From Hymenobacter negativus (GTDB lineage Bacteria; Bacteroidota; Bacteroidia; Cytophagales; Hymenobacteraceae): 64,000 bases of DNA. A program made the position numbers and the translations under genes. Below, piece by piece: positions 15,080 to 23,458 of the stretch; the stretch's first letter is position 1; each line of letters starts with the position of its first letter. The stretch lies in contig NZ_JAGETZ010000022.1 of NCBI RefSeq assembly GCF_017571495.1, positions 32,240 to 96,239 on the forward strand, written 5' to 3'. Under the pieces are notes generated by a model. The model made no database searches and was not told the DNA's origin. It saw nothing but the letters and a program-made list of their open reading frames with translations.

Positions 15080-15182
15080 CTGTCATCCTGAGCTTGCGAA
15101 GGACCTTATCAGGTAAGCACGAGTTGCAGTAATTCTGGTAGATGCAGGTGTGGCGAGGTCCTTCGCAAGCTCAGGATGACAG
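15080..15182. repeat. ~103-bp inverted-repeat element, copy 2
   Basis: Left arm tgtcatcctgagcttgcgaa... and right arm its complement, as in copy 1 at 1055-1161. The centres of the two copies align over about 40 bp with mismatches (shared gagttg and atgc blocks), so the whole unit is related, not only the arms. It sits between the metY promoter and the LysM gene's terminator. Confidence 0.85.
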
Positions 15183-15192
15183 CGAAGAACGC

Positions 15193-15223
15193 AAAAAAGC
15201 CACCCTGAAACAGAGTGGCTTTT
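15193..15223. terminator. Terminator hairpin after the LysM gene
   Basis: aaaagccac ... gtggctttt stem with A/T runs on both sides, positioned 27 bp beyond the LysM stop on the minus strand. Confidence 0.75.
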
Positions 15224-15249
15224 CTCACCTTTTTTCTGCAAAAAAGTAC

Positions 15250-15546
15250 CTAGAGACTAGGTAGGGTCAACACCTGGCCCACTTCAATGTGGTCAGGGTT
15301 GGTGCCGATGGTGGCCTTGTTGGCCTCGTATATCTGGTGCCACTTAGCGGCATCGCCGTAGTGGTGTTTGGCAATTTTGGAGAGCGAGTCACCGCTTACT
15401 ACGGTGTACGAGTCACCGGCCGTAGTTGGATTGGCAGCGGCGGCAGAATTATTGCCGAAAAAATCGGTGGCGCCGCCTGCGGGCTTGGCTGCCGGCTCGA
15501 CGGGCTTTTGCTCGCCTTTGTCACTAAGAAAATCAAAGAGTCCCAT
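15250..15546 (-). CDS. Small LysM-domain protein
   Basis: A 98-aa protein. Residues 1-45 are a short charged and Ala-rich leader without a signal peptide (MGLFDFLSDKGEQKPVEP). Residues about 46-98 form one LysM domain: YTVVSGDSLSKIAKHHYGDAAKW, then VGQVLTLPSL. It resembles the YgaU/potassium-binding type small LysM proteins (LysM preceded by an FDFL start), but the BON domain of that family is absent. LysM folds bind glycan chains such as peptidoglycan; without an export signal its location is uncertain. It is a single gene with its own terminator. Confidence 0.88.
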   Translation of the reverse strand: MGLFDFLSDKGEQKPVEPAAKPAGGATDFFGNNSAAAANPTTAGDSYTVVSGDSLSKIAKHHYGDAAKWHQIYEANKATIGTNPDHIEVGQVLTLPSL

Positions 15547-15735
15547 GAGTGCGGTCGGGTTAGTATGGAGAAATTAAGGGTAGGACTGCCCGCCGTGCGG
15601 CAAGCAAACCTGAGCCCTATACGCGGCGGCCGTGGGGAGGTTTCGTTGTAAACTCTTTTGAACATCAGCCGTAAGCCGACGAGTTCGCTAAGGCGGACAG
15701 TACCACTTCATTCTTTCACCATTACCCTCGTTCAC

Positions 15736-16155
15736 ATGAAACCTCAGTCGCTCTTTTCGTTTCGTTACCTCGCCAGCCTGCTGCTGCTGGTCTCGCTGTT
15801 TGCCGCTTCGTGCAGCAACGACAAAGGCAAGGTAGAAGGTGTCAACATGCTGTACGGCACCGACAGCAAGGTGTGGAAAACCGCTAAAGAAACCGATACC
15901 GCCGGCGACAAAGTGAAGCAAACCGACGCCCAGAAGCAGGAGGAACTGCGCATTTTCGCCAACGGTACTTATAACATGACCGGTGCCAGCGGCGCCGTTT
16001 CGGGCAAATACACCTTCGACCAAGCCGGCAAAACCATCACCATGACCCCGGACGGAGCCACCACCAGCAATACCTTCGCTGTGGAAACCCTAACCGACGA
16101 CAAACTCACGCTGAAGTCGGCCGACGGCGCCGCATTGATGCTGGAAGCCGAGTAA
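15736..16155 (+). CDS. Small lipoprotein, lipocalin-like
   Basis: A 139-aa protein. The start at 15736 (MKPQSLFSFRYLAS) gives a proper type II signal peptide with lipobox FAASC (Cys about residue 24); the frame is open upstream but that would bury the signal. The mature part contains KVWKTAKETDT..., RIFANGTYNMTGASGAVSGKYTFDQAGKTITMT and a C-terminal LTLKSADGAALMLE. This strand pattern is like the small lipocalin-type lipoproteins (W-x-L ... G-x-Y/W-x-F ... I-x-L) common in Bacteroidota. Function unknown. A strong terminator follows 22 bp after the stop. Confidence 0.82.
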   Translation: MKPQSLFSFRYLASLLLLVSLFAASCSNDKGKVEGVNMLYGTDSKVWKTAKETDTAGDKVKQTDAQKQEELRIFANGTYNMTGASGAVSGKYTFDQAGKTITMTPDGATTSNTFAVETLTDDKLTLKSADGAALMLEAE

Positions 16156-16177
16156 ACTTCTGCAACCTTTTCGCTGA

Positions 16178-16213
16178 AAAAAGCCCCATACCAGCACTGG
16201 TATGGGGCTTTTT
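16178..16213. terminator. Terminator after the lipocalin-like lipoprotein
   Basis: A perfect 17-bp stem (aaaaagccccataccag and complement) with a 2-nt loop, ending in a T run. Confidence 0.9.
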
Positions 16214-16313
16214 GTTGCCGGCTCGTTTGGTTGAGTCTGTTTCGCAAAGGGGCCTTAGCTTGCGACAGGACTTAAAAGGCCAGTTTTTAGTCCTTTCATT
16301 TTAGTCTACCGTT

Positions 16314-18881
16314 ATGTTTTTTGGTGCGAAAGCCCTTGCTGTTTTCTGCTTGTGTTATGGCATGCTGCTGTCGGGCCAAGCGCAAACGCCGGTGCCGGTG
16401 CATGCAGTGCGTAGCATCAGCCCAGGCGATACCGATTTTGGAGACCTGGAATTTCTGACCCAAGAAATTGGACCGGCGCGCGTGGTGATGCTCGGTGAAC
16501 CCAGCCACGGCGAGGGCAACGTATTTGAGGCCAAAATTCGGCTGTTGCGTTTTCTGCAGCAGCGAATGGGCTTTACGACCCTGGCTTTTGAAAGCGGCTT
16601 CTACGACTTGCACAAGGCGCAGCAGGCGTTGGAAGCCGGAAAGTCAGCCGAAGAGGCACTGAGCAACAGCGTGTTTCCGGTGTGGACCAATATGCAGGAG
16701 TTTCAGGCGGTGTTGCCGCTTGTTGGCCGGGGGAATCTACGCGTGGCCGGCTTCGACCCGCAGCTGAGCGGCTTATATGGTGAGGAATTGGTGGAGGAAT
16801 TGCAAGCATTTCTGACTATTGAAAAAGGTGGCGCGGCCCTTAACTATGACTATCTGGAAGAGGTAATCAGCTACATGGGCGAGCGTTATGCCTTTGCACC
16901 TACGGCCAAGCTGGCTGATTTTGAAAAGGAGCTGGCCAAAGCCAGTCGGCTGGCCGACCGCGCTGCCACGGGCCCGGCCACGCCACGCCGGGCCGAGGCG
17001 GCGTTCTGGCAGCAGTGCCTGCGCAGCCTGCTAGCCCAGGCCCGCGACTACGCCCTCAACGACCCCGGCGCGAAAACCGAAACCACCTTTAAGGCTAAGG
17101 ACAGCAACCCGCGCGATGCCCAGATGGCCGACAACCTGCTGTGGTACCTGAAGCAGCACCCGCAGGAAAAGGTGATTTGCTGGGGCGCGCTCCCGCATCT
17201 GGCCAACAAAGCCGAAATGCTGGCGGATGCCGAAATCGGCGAGTACCGGCCCATGGGCCGCGCCGTGAAAGCGGCCCTGGGCCCCGACCAAGTGTATGTG
17301 CTGGGTACCTTGAGCGGCAGTGGCAGCCACGGTGCTTTCGGGGCCAATGTAAAGCCGGTACCCGTCCCCGCCCCTGGCTCGCTCGAAGCGGAGCTGCTGG
17401 CCCAGCCGGCCGACTACGCCTTCGTGAGCCTGAAGCATGACGCGCCCGGCCGGGTGCTCACCACCTACGCCTTCGATTACCAGCCCTTGTCCGGCCTCTG
17501 GAGCGAGGTGGTGGACGGCTTCCTGTTTCTGCGGAGCGTGAACCCGCCCCACGGAGCCACAGCCACCATTGAAGCCGCCCAACCGACCGGCGCAGCAGCC
17601 GAAGCAGCACCGGCAACGTCCAGCGTCCTCAACCCCGCTGCTCGGGCTGTGCGCGTGCGCCTGGGGAATGTTGCGGCCGCTGGCCCGGCCGTGCGAGGCG
17701 TAGTGCTTGACTGGAAAACGGGCCAACCCGTGCCGTATGCTTCGGTATCGGTGCCGGGCCGGGGCGTAGGTACCGTGGCCGATGGCGCGGGGCGGTTTGT
17801 GCTGGCGAGCGGAGGCGGGGATAAGCTGCAAATCAGCAGTGTGGGCTACGCAACGGTCACGGTGCCGGCCTCGGCAGCGGCCACGGTGCGGCTGGTGCCG
17901 TCGGCCTACGAACTGCAGGGGGTGCAGGTGCGCGGCGAAAGCCTGGACCCGCGCAAAATCATGAAGAAAGTGCTGGCCGCGCTGCCCCAAAACTATGAGC
18001 AAGAGGACTATTCATCAGAGGTTTACACCCACCGGCAAACCACCAATTTCGATACGCTGAGCTACGAAACTGAATACGTGAGCCAATACTTTGAGCCGGC
18101 GGGCCACCGGCACTGGGGCGGCGGATTCTTGATGCTAGGGTCCATTGGTCAGCACCGGGTGAAGGAAATTCACCCAACGAAGGAGCTTAGCAAGGGCCAG
18201 AAGTTTTTCTCGGAGCAAAACGGGCCCGGCTTTATTATGGGTACCACCGATGCTGTCCGCATTTCGCCGCTGTTCAAGACCAGTACTTTTCGTAAGTTCA
18301 ACGTGCACCTGGACAGCGTATTAGAGCGGGATGGGACCACAGTTTACGTCATTGGTTTTGCCGCCAAGCACGCCAACCACCGCAGCACTGGCACCTACCT
18401 GACAGCAGGCTATTCGGGCCGGCTCTACGTGCAGCAGCGCGACTACGCCGTGACGCGCTACGAATCCATCTGGCTGGCTGATACCGCGTACATCAACCGG
18501 GCTGCGCGCCAGCACTACGGGCAGCGCAACCTGCTGGCCCGCCTCTACCCGAACCTGCTAACGGACTCGCGCACCGACCACGCGGCCGACTACGTGCGGG
18601 CCCCCAACGGCCGCTACTACCTGCGCCACAGCCTGGGCCAGAGCCTCGACGTGGGCCGTACGCTGGGTGGTTCCGCGTTTTACCGGCAGTCATCGTGCGA
18701 GGAATATCACTCGCCCCTGCCTGTTGGCACCCCACCCATTCTGTCGAAAGCAGAAATGACCAGTGGCGAAGTACACGAAGAAATGGCAAAGCTTCCACCC
18801 CCCGAGTACCACCCGGAATTCTGGCAAACCTACCAGCGCCCTTCGGCCCTCGGGGAAACGGTAGGCCCGGCCGGCCGCTAA
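16314..18881 (+). CDS. Erythromycin esterase-like domain fused to a CarboxypepD_reg-like and C-terminal domain
   Basis: An 855-aa protein with a signal peptide (ends GQAQ, about residue 23). Residues about 35-405 match the erythromycin esterase (PF05139) fold: GEPSHGEGN with His65, TLAFESGFYD, and the VICWGALPHLANKA segment. Residues about 465-530 are a CarboxypepD_reg-like beta-sandwich (DWKTGQPVPYASVSVPGRGVG). After it follows a ~300-residue region, IMKKVLAALPQNYEQEDYSS and on. That region resembles in layout the two paralogues at 50-54 kb (IVREAVAHIPQNY, then conserved V-I-x-F and G-x-YV). An exported esterase tied to an outer-membrane or periplasmic module is likely. Macrolide hydrolysis is not proven by the fold. 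The stop overlaps the convergent next gene by 4 bp. Confidence 0.8.
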   Translation: MFFGAKALAVFCLCYGMLLSGQAQTPVPVHAVRSISPGDTDFGDLEFLTQEIGPARVVMLGEPSHGEGNVFEAKIRLLRFLQQRMGFTTLAFESGFYDLHKAQQALEAGKSAEEALSNSVFPVWTNMQEFQAVLPLVGRGNLRVAGFDPQLSGLYGEELVEELQAFLTIEKGGAALNYDYLEEVISYMGERYAFAPTAKLADFEKELAKASRLADRAATGPATPRRAEAAFWQQCLRSLLAQARDYALNDPGAKTETTFKAKDSNPRDAQMADNLLWYLKQHPQEKVICWGALPHLANKAEMLADAEIGEYRPMGRAVKAALGPDQVYVLGTLSGSGSHGAFGANVKPVPVPAPGSLEAELLAQPADYAFVSLKHDAPGRVLTTYAFDYQPLSGLWSEVVDGFLFLRSVNPPHGATATIEAAQPTGAAAEAAPATSSVLNPAARAVRVRLGNVAAAGPAVRGVVLDWKTGQPVPYASVSVPGRGVGTVADGAGRFVLASGGGDKLQISSVGYATVTVPASAAATVRLVPSAYELQGVQVRGESLDPRKIMKKVLAALPQNYEQEDYSSEVYTHRQTTNFDTLSYETEYVSQYFEPAGHRHWGGGFLMLGSIGQHRVKEIHPTKELSKGQKFFSEQNGPGFIMGTTDAVRISPLFKTSTFRKFNVHLDSVLERDGTTVYVIGFAAKHANHRSTGTYLTAGYSGRLYVQQRDYAVTRYESIWLADTAYINRAARQHYGQRNLLARLYPNLLTDSRTDHAADYVRAPNGRYYLRHSLGQSLDVGRTLGGSAFYRQSSCEEYHSPLPVGTPPILSKAEMTSGEVHEEMAKLPPPEYHPEFWQTYQRPSALGETVGPAGR

Positions 18882-19960
18882 GCCGTAGTCGCCGGCCGCT
18901 TGCCGAACACCCGCGTCACCCAGCGCGGCAGGAATATGAGGCCGAGCACGAGGTAGAGGTAATACGTCACGATGCGGTAGAGGAACACTAGGAAGCTGGT
19001 CATGGTGGCTGTGCCGATGAACTTGCCGAAGAAGGTGGGAAATGCACCTTCGGCAATGCCCGCACCACCCGGCGTGATGGCCACCAGCAGGATTACTTTG
19101 TAGGTAATGTTGCGGGCGAAGATGAACAGGAAAGTGTTCGTATCCATCGGCACGAAGGCGGCAATGAGGCAGCCGATGATGGCGTAGCGGGCCGTCCAGA
19201 CAAAGGCCGTACTCACGCTGGCATGCCACCAATAGCGCGGCCCATTGCCGCGCAGCTGCACCGAGGCGCGCACCATTTCCTGGCCGTGGCGGTAGGCCGT
19301 GCGGCGCCAGCGCTTCAACAAGGGCAGCGAAAACAGCCGCACCAGCAGCCGACGCACCGACTTCGGGTTGACGAAAATGGCGTACAGCATCAGCCCCGCG
19401 TAGAGTGTCACGAACAGGTAGCTCACCCCAAACGCCACCCGCAACGTGGCCACAAAACCGGTTTGCAGCGCCTCGTGCGGGTAGAGGCCGGCGCCCGCAA
19501 TGAGCACCACCAGCGGCACCATTACCACGTAATACAGGTTGTCAAGCAGGGCCGTTACCATGATATATGCCAGGCCCTTGCCCAGTGGAATTCCTTCTTT
19601 TTCCAGAATGAACGGGGCCGCGCCCGTGCCGCCCTGCCCCGAAGGCAGCACGCAGGAGGCAAACTCCCAAATCATAATCACATCGAGTGCCTGCCGGTAG
19701 GTGAGCTCGGTTTCGGCGATGTGGCGGATGCGGTACACGTAACCCAGGTCGCGGGCGGCCAGCACCAGCAGGGCCACCAGCAGCCAGCGCCAGTCGGCGT
19801 GGGCCAGCGGGGCCAGGTCGCCGGGCTTGTAGCTGCGCCAGAACAGGTAGCCCACCACCAGCAACCCCAGCGCCACCGGCAGAATGAGTCGCGAAGGCCG
19901 CAGACGCTGCAAAAAATGCGCGTCGTCTTCGGGAAGGGCAGCGGGAAGCTTGTCGGACAT
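18878..19960 (-). CDS. Flippase-like integral membrane protein (LPG synthase TM / UPF0104 family)
   Basis: A 360-aa protein with about eight hydrophobic segments. The hallmark stretch WEFASCVLPSGQGGTGAAPFILEKEGIPLGKGLAYI followed by LLDNLYYVVMVPLVVL is typical of the AglD/UPF0104 family, whose membrane domain moves or modifies lipid-linked substrates. A second family block near the C-terminus is VAITPGGAGIAEGAFPTFFGKF. No aminoacyl-transferase domain is attached. I chose ATG 19960 because the only upstream start is a TTG that overlaps a TACTTTTG promoter box at 19982-19989. It overlaps the convergent esterase-fusion gene by 4 bp at its 3' end. Confidence 0.87.
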   Translation of the reverse strand: MSDKLPAALPEDDAHFLQRLRPSRLILPVALGLLVVGYLFWRSYKPGDLAPLAHADWRWLLVALLVLAARDLGYVYRIRHIAETELTYRQALDVIMIWEFASCVLPSGQGGTGAAPFILEKEGIPLGKGLAYIMVTALLDNLYYVVMVPLVVLIAGAGLYPHEALQTGFVATLRVAFGVSYLFVTLYAGLMLYAIFVNPKSVRRLLVRLFSLPLLKRWRRTAYRHGQEMVRASVQLRGNGPRYWWHASVSTAFVWTARYAIIGCLIAAFVPMDTNTFLFIFARNITYKVILLVAITPGGAGIAEGAFPTFFGKFIGTATMTSFLVFLYRIVTYYLYLVLGLIFLPRWVTRVFGKRPATTA

Positions 19961-19981
19961 GGCACAGAGAAATGGCGCAGA

Positions 19982-19989
19982 CAAAAGTA
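19982..19989 (-). promoter_or_regulatory. -7 element TACTTTTG before the flippase-like gene
   Basis: Exact TAnnTTTG on the minus strand, 22 bp before the ATG at 19960. No clear -33 TTG. It helps exclude the TTG start at 19984. Confidence 0.45.
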
Positions 19990-20040
19990 GAGCGCTGCCG
20001 GACGGGGGCCGCGTTAAAAATCAATTAAGAGTGCCGGACT

Positions 20041-20091
20041 GCAAACAAAAACGCCATGCGGCGACGGGCGCAGCATGGCGTTTTTGTTTGC
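20041..20091 (-). terminator. Terminator after the barrel receptor gene
   Basis: A perfect 19-bp stem, gcaaacaaaaacgccatgc with its complement at 20073-20091, and a 13-nt loop. It lies 24 bp beyond the receptor stop, with a T-rich 3' arm on the minus strand. Confidence 0.85.
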
Positions 20092-20114
20092 TTCTAAAAC
20101 CAGCAACCCGCAAC

Positions 20115-23087
20115 TTATGGCCGGCCGCCGGGGCTGCCGGCGGGTGTGGTGCCATTGGGCGTGGTAGTGCCCGGCGAGGGCGCATTGGCCGGTGAGTTGA
20201 TGGGGTTGTTGGCCGGAGCCGCTGGCTGGCTGCCACTGGAATCGGCCGGCTGGGCCGTGGCGGGACGCAGGCCGGGGTAGCCGCTCGGCAGCGCACGACC
20301 GGTGCTATCGGTAGCGGGCTTGCCGAGGGTGCTGTCAGCGGGGGCAATGCCAGGCTGCTGGCCGGGGTAGCCGCCGGGGCGAGCACCGCCTGCCGGGGCG
20401 CCACCTGGCGCGCCTCCTGTCGGAGCGCCGGGGTAGCCACCCGGCCGGGCTCCAGCAGGAGCACCGCCTTGGGCGCCAGGGTAGCCGCCGGGGCGGGCAC
20501 CACCCGCTGGAGCGCCACCACCCGCAGGAGCTCCACCGCCGCCACCACCACCGAGGTCGCCCCCGCCGCCTTCACCGCCGCCTTTCAGGTCGTCGTTGTT
20601 GATGCTCTTGCCGCGGCGCGGGCGCTGGTCTACGGTGAGCTTGCCGATGCGGTAGCTCACGTTCACCTTAAAGCTCATGTTGTGCAGCACGTTGCGGCTG
20701 CTTTGGTCGATGAGCGGCGACACCACCGTATTGCGAATAGTGATACTTGGCGTAAAGAAGTTCTCGGCACCGAAGCCGATGCTGCCACGCTTCTCGGCAA
20801 AGTCGCGCTTCACGCTCAGGCTATACACCCCGAAACCGCTCTGGCTGCCTTGCAGCTGCACCTGGTTGCCGCGGTAGAAGGCAAAGGCCTGCAGGCCCCA
20901 CACCGGCGTGAAGTTATAGGAGCCAAACACGCGGCCGCTCATCACAAAGCCTTCGTTGCTGGCGTTGAAGTTCTTGTCGGGTACGTTGTTCGTAAGGGTC
21001 GCGTAGTAGAAGTCGGTGCCCGCGTTCAGGCTCAGCTTGCCGTTGCTGATGTTAGCGAATACGCTACCGCCGTAGGCGTTCTGCTCGCCAATGTTGGCGT
21101 AGGTAGTCGACACAACATCGGGACCCACCACCGTGCGCAGCGCCTCGATGGAGCCGGTCGTGTTGCGCATGAAAGCACTGAAGTTCAGGTTCAGACGCTT
21201 GTAGGCCGTACTATAGCCCAGTTCGTAGTTGTCGGTGTATTCAGGGTTCAGGGTAGGATTGCCTTCGCTGATGTTTTTAGGGTTTTGGGCGTTCCGGTTG
21301 GGGTTCAGGAACTGCAACGAGGGGCGCTGAATACGCTTGTTATACGCCAGTTTCAGCACGTTGCCATTCGAGAGCTTGCGCGAGAAGTTCACGCTGGGCA
21401 CCAGCACTCCGTAGTCAGGAATGTTGACGGGCTCAGTGGAACTGGCAAAATCGGCGCTGATGGTGGTATACTCGTAGCGCAGGCCCGGTTTCAGCGTGAA
21501 GCCTTTGGGCAGACCCAGGGTGTAGGCCACGTAGCCGGCCGTCACGTTCTGGCGGTAGGTGAAGATGTTGTTGGACGAAAGTCCTACCGACGGCACCACC
21601 CCGCCATCGGTCCCGTAGCTGGTGGTGGTGTAGTCCGAATTCACCCGACGTAAGATGTTCTTCGCGCCCATCTCCAGAATCTGCGTTTTGCTGATAGGAT
21701 TCTGGTAGTCAAGCTGCACGGTGTACTCTTCGTTGTAGCTCGGGTTGTCGTTCACGATGCGGGCCGGGCTGGTGGCATCGGTGGTACTCAGAATGCTGTT
21801 GGTGAAGCTGTTTGTCCGGTCATTGCGGCTGAACAAGGTCAGCAGGCTGATTTCGTGCTGCGGCTTTTCAAAGCTGTGCGTGTAGTTCAGACTGGCATCC
21901 ACAGTCCCCGATAGGTCTTTCGAATACGTGTCGCGCCGGCTGTCGGAAACCGGGAAGCCCGTAGCCGCAGCCCCCAGATACGTGCTAGTGGTGAGGCCAT
22001 CCTGGTAGTTTCGGCCGCTGCGGGTGCCATAAGCCACCGAGGCCTGTAGGGAGTTGAACTTGTCGATGTCGTAGTCCCAGCCCAGTGTGTAGCGCCCAAA
22101 AATCTGCTGCAGGCGCGTATCGGCACCTTGCAGCGTGGTGATGGCCGAGCCATCGGCGATGCTGCGCGTCACCTGCGTGTTCGAGAACTCGCCCGGCACG
22201 TTGTACTGCGCCCGGCCGAAGCCGCCCAGCGAGAAACCCATTTTGCCGGTGCGCAGGCTGCCGTTGAGGCTCAGGTTGCTGCTGCGGGTGCCCGCGCTGG
22301 CATCAATGCCCAAGGTGGCCCCGCGCAGGTTGTTGCTTTTGGTTATGATGTTGATAATACCGCCCGAACCTTCCGCATCATATTTAGCCGAGGGCGAGGT
22401 AATGACTTCCACCGTCTTAATCTGGTCGGCCGGAATCTGCTTCAGTGCATCGGCAATGCTATTGGCGGCAATGGTCGAGGGCTTATTATTAATAAGCACC
22501 TTAATATTCGAGGAGCCACGCAGGCTCACGTTGCCATCCAGGTCCACGCTCAGCAGCGGCACACGCTTGAGCACATCGGTAGCGTCGCCGCCGCGGGCCG
22601 TCTGGTCGTTTTCGGCGTTGTACACGGTGCGGTCCACCTTCTCCTCTATAATGGCCTTCTGGCCGGTCACCACCACTTCGCTCAGCTTCTGGGCCGAGGT
22701 AGCCAAGGCCACGGTGCCCAGGCTCACGGTGCCGCCGGCGGGTACTACTACACCGGTCCGGTCTTCATTTTTATAACCCAGAAAGCTGATTTCAACTTTG
22801 TAAGTCCCGGCCGGAATACCGGCCAGTACAAACTTGCCATCGTCGCCGGCCACGCCGCCGTTCACGGGGTTGCCGCCGGCATCCAGCACCGCTACCGTGG
22901 CGTAGGACACGGGTTTGCCCGTGGTGGCATCCGTCACGGTGCCGGTCACGCGGCCCGCCGCGGCGCGGGGCGCAGCAGTAGCTGCAGGCCGTGCTCCGGT
23001 TGGGGGGGCTTGCTGGGCACTGGCTAAATTATTAAAGCCCAGGAGAGTGCTGAGCAAGACGGCAGTAGCCGGTAGGGTTGGTTTCAT
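20115..23087 (-). CDS. TonB-linked outer-membrane beta-barrel receptor with Gly/Pro-rich tail
   Basis: A 990-aa protein. Start at 23087 gives a signal peptide (MKPTLPATAVLL ... ASAQ). Residues about 45-140 are a CarboxypepD_reg-like domain (GTVTDATTGKPVSYATVAVL). Next is a plug domain (ERVPLLSVDLDGNVSLRGS-type, VLINNKPS), then a large beta-barrel of the OMP_b-brl_3 family. The barrel ends at SYRIGKLTVDQRPRRGKSIN. After it come about 150 residues of low-complexity sequence with repeats of GGAPAG and ARPGGYPG, then a Pro/Ser/Thr end. A short Gly-rich end after RRGKSINNDDLK is usual in this family; the long repeat tail is not. It probably imports or binds an unknown ligand. Confidence 0.85.
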   Translation of the reverse strand: MKPTLPATAVLLSTLLGFNNLASAQQAPPTGARPAATAAPRAAAGRVTGTVTDATTGKPVSYATVAVLDAGGNPVNGGVAGDDGKFVLAGIPAGTYKVEISFLGYKNEDRTGVVVPAGGTVSLGTVALATSAQKLSEVVVTGQKAIIEEKVDRTVYNAENDQTARGGDATDVLKRVPLLSVDLDGNVSLRGSSNIKVLINNKPSTIAANSIADALKQIPADQIKTVEVITSPSAKYDAEGSGGIINIITKSNNLRGATLGIDASAGTRSSNLSLNGSLRTGKMGFSLGGFGRAQYNVPGEFSNTQVTRSIADGSAITTLQGADTRLQQIFGRYTLGWDYDIDKFNSLQASVAYGTRSGRNYQDGLTTSTYLGAAATGFPVSDSRRDTYSKDLSGTVDASLNYTHSFEKPQHEISLLTLFSRNDRTNSFTNSILSTTDATSPARIVNDNPSYNEEYTVQLDYQNPISKTQILEMGAKNILRRVNSDYTTTSYGTDGGVVPSVGLSSNNIFTYRQNVTAGYVAYTLGLPKGFTLKPGLRYEYTTISADFASSTEPVNIPDYGVLVPSVNFSRKLSNGNVLKLAYNKRIQRPSLQFLNPNRNAQNPKNISEGNPTLNPEYTDNYELGYSTAYKRLNLNFSAFMRNTTGSIEALRTVVGPDVVSTTYANIGEQNAYGGSVFANISNGKLSLNAGTDFYYATLTNNVPDKNFNASNEGFVMSGRVFGSYNFTPVWGLQAFAFYRGNQVQLQGSQSGFGVYSLSVKRDFAEKRGSIGFGAENFFTPSITIRNTVVSPLIDQSSRNVLHNMSFKVNVSYRIGKLTVDQRPRRGKSINNDDLKGGGEGGGGDLGGGGGGGAPAGGGAPAGGARPGGYPGAQGGAPAGARPGGYPGAPTGGAPGGAPAGGARPGGYPGQQPGIAPADSTLGKPATDSTGRALPSGYPGLRPATAQPADSSGSQPAAPANNPINSPANAPSPGTTTPNGTTPAGSPGGRP

Positions 23088-23391
23088 ACAATGCATAACG
23101 GCCAAAGTGCCGTATGGGGAACCGGAGGTTGCATCCGGGAAGGTGTTTTGAGTGAAAATTTTGTCATCCTGCACACCGCACAGGATAACTGGCGGCATTA
23201 TGCTCTGCATGACGTGCTGCGGTCAGCAATGCTTGAGTTCTATCGCTCAGCCGGGCGTGTCCATTACGCAAAGCTCCCGCGGGAGGCGACTTTTCCGGGT
23301 AAAAACTAGATTATCAAACGCCGAACCCCGACCAAGCCCGGGATTCTACCGCTCTCCACAACCGGACTTCGCCCGCAGTCGTACCTTTGCG

Positions 23392-23399
23392 GCGGTCCC
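23392..23399 (+). promoter_or_regulatory. -7 element TACCTTTG of dxs
   Basis: An exact TAnnTTTG 59 bp before the chosen dxs ATG. It lies inside the longer open frame that begins at 23387, which argues for the start at 23459. The 371-bp divergent region 23088-23458 holds no gene. A small hairpin atcctg...caggat is at 23166-23186. Confidence 0.55.
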
Positions 23400-23458
23400 G
23401 TAATCTTTTAGCGGGTCAGGCGGTTATCTTCCGTCACTTCTCCCCCTCGCTTGCCCTG

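Noticed and set aside
23387..23458. N-terminal extension of Dxs
   Set aside because: The extension overlaps a perfect TACCTTTG promoter box and is not part of the family core.
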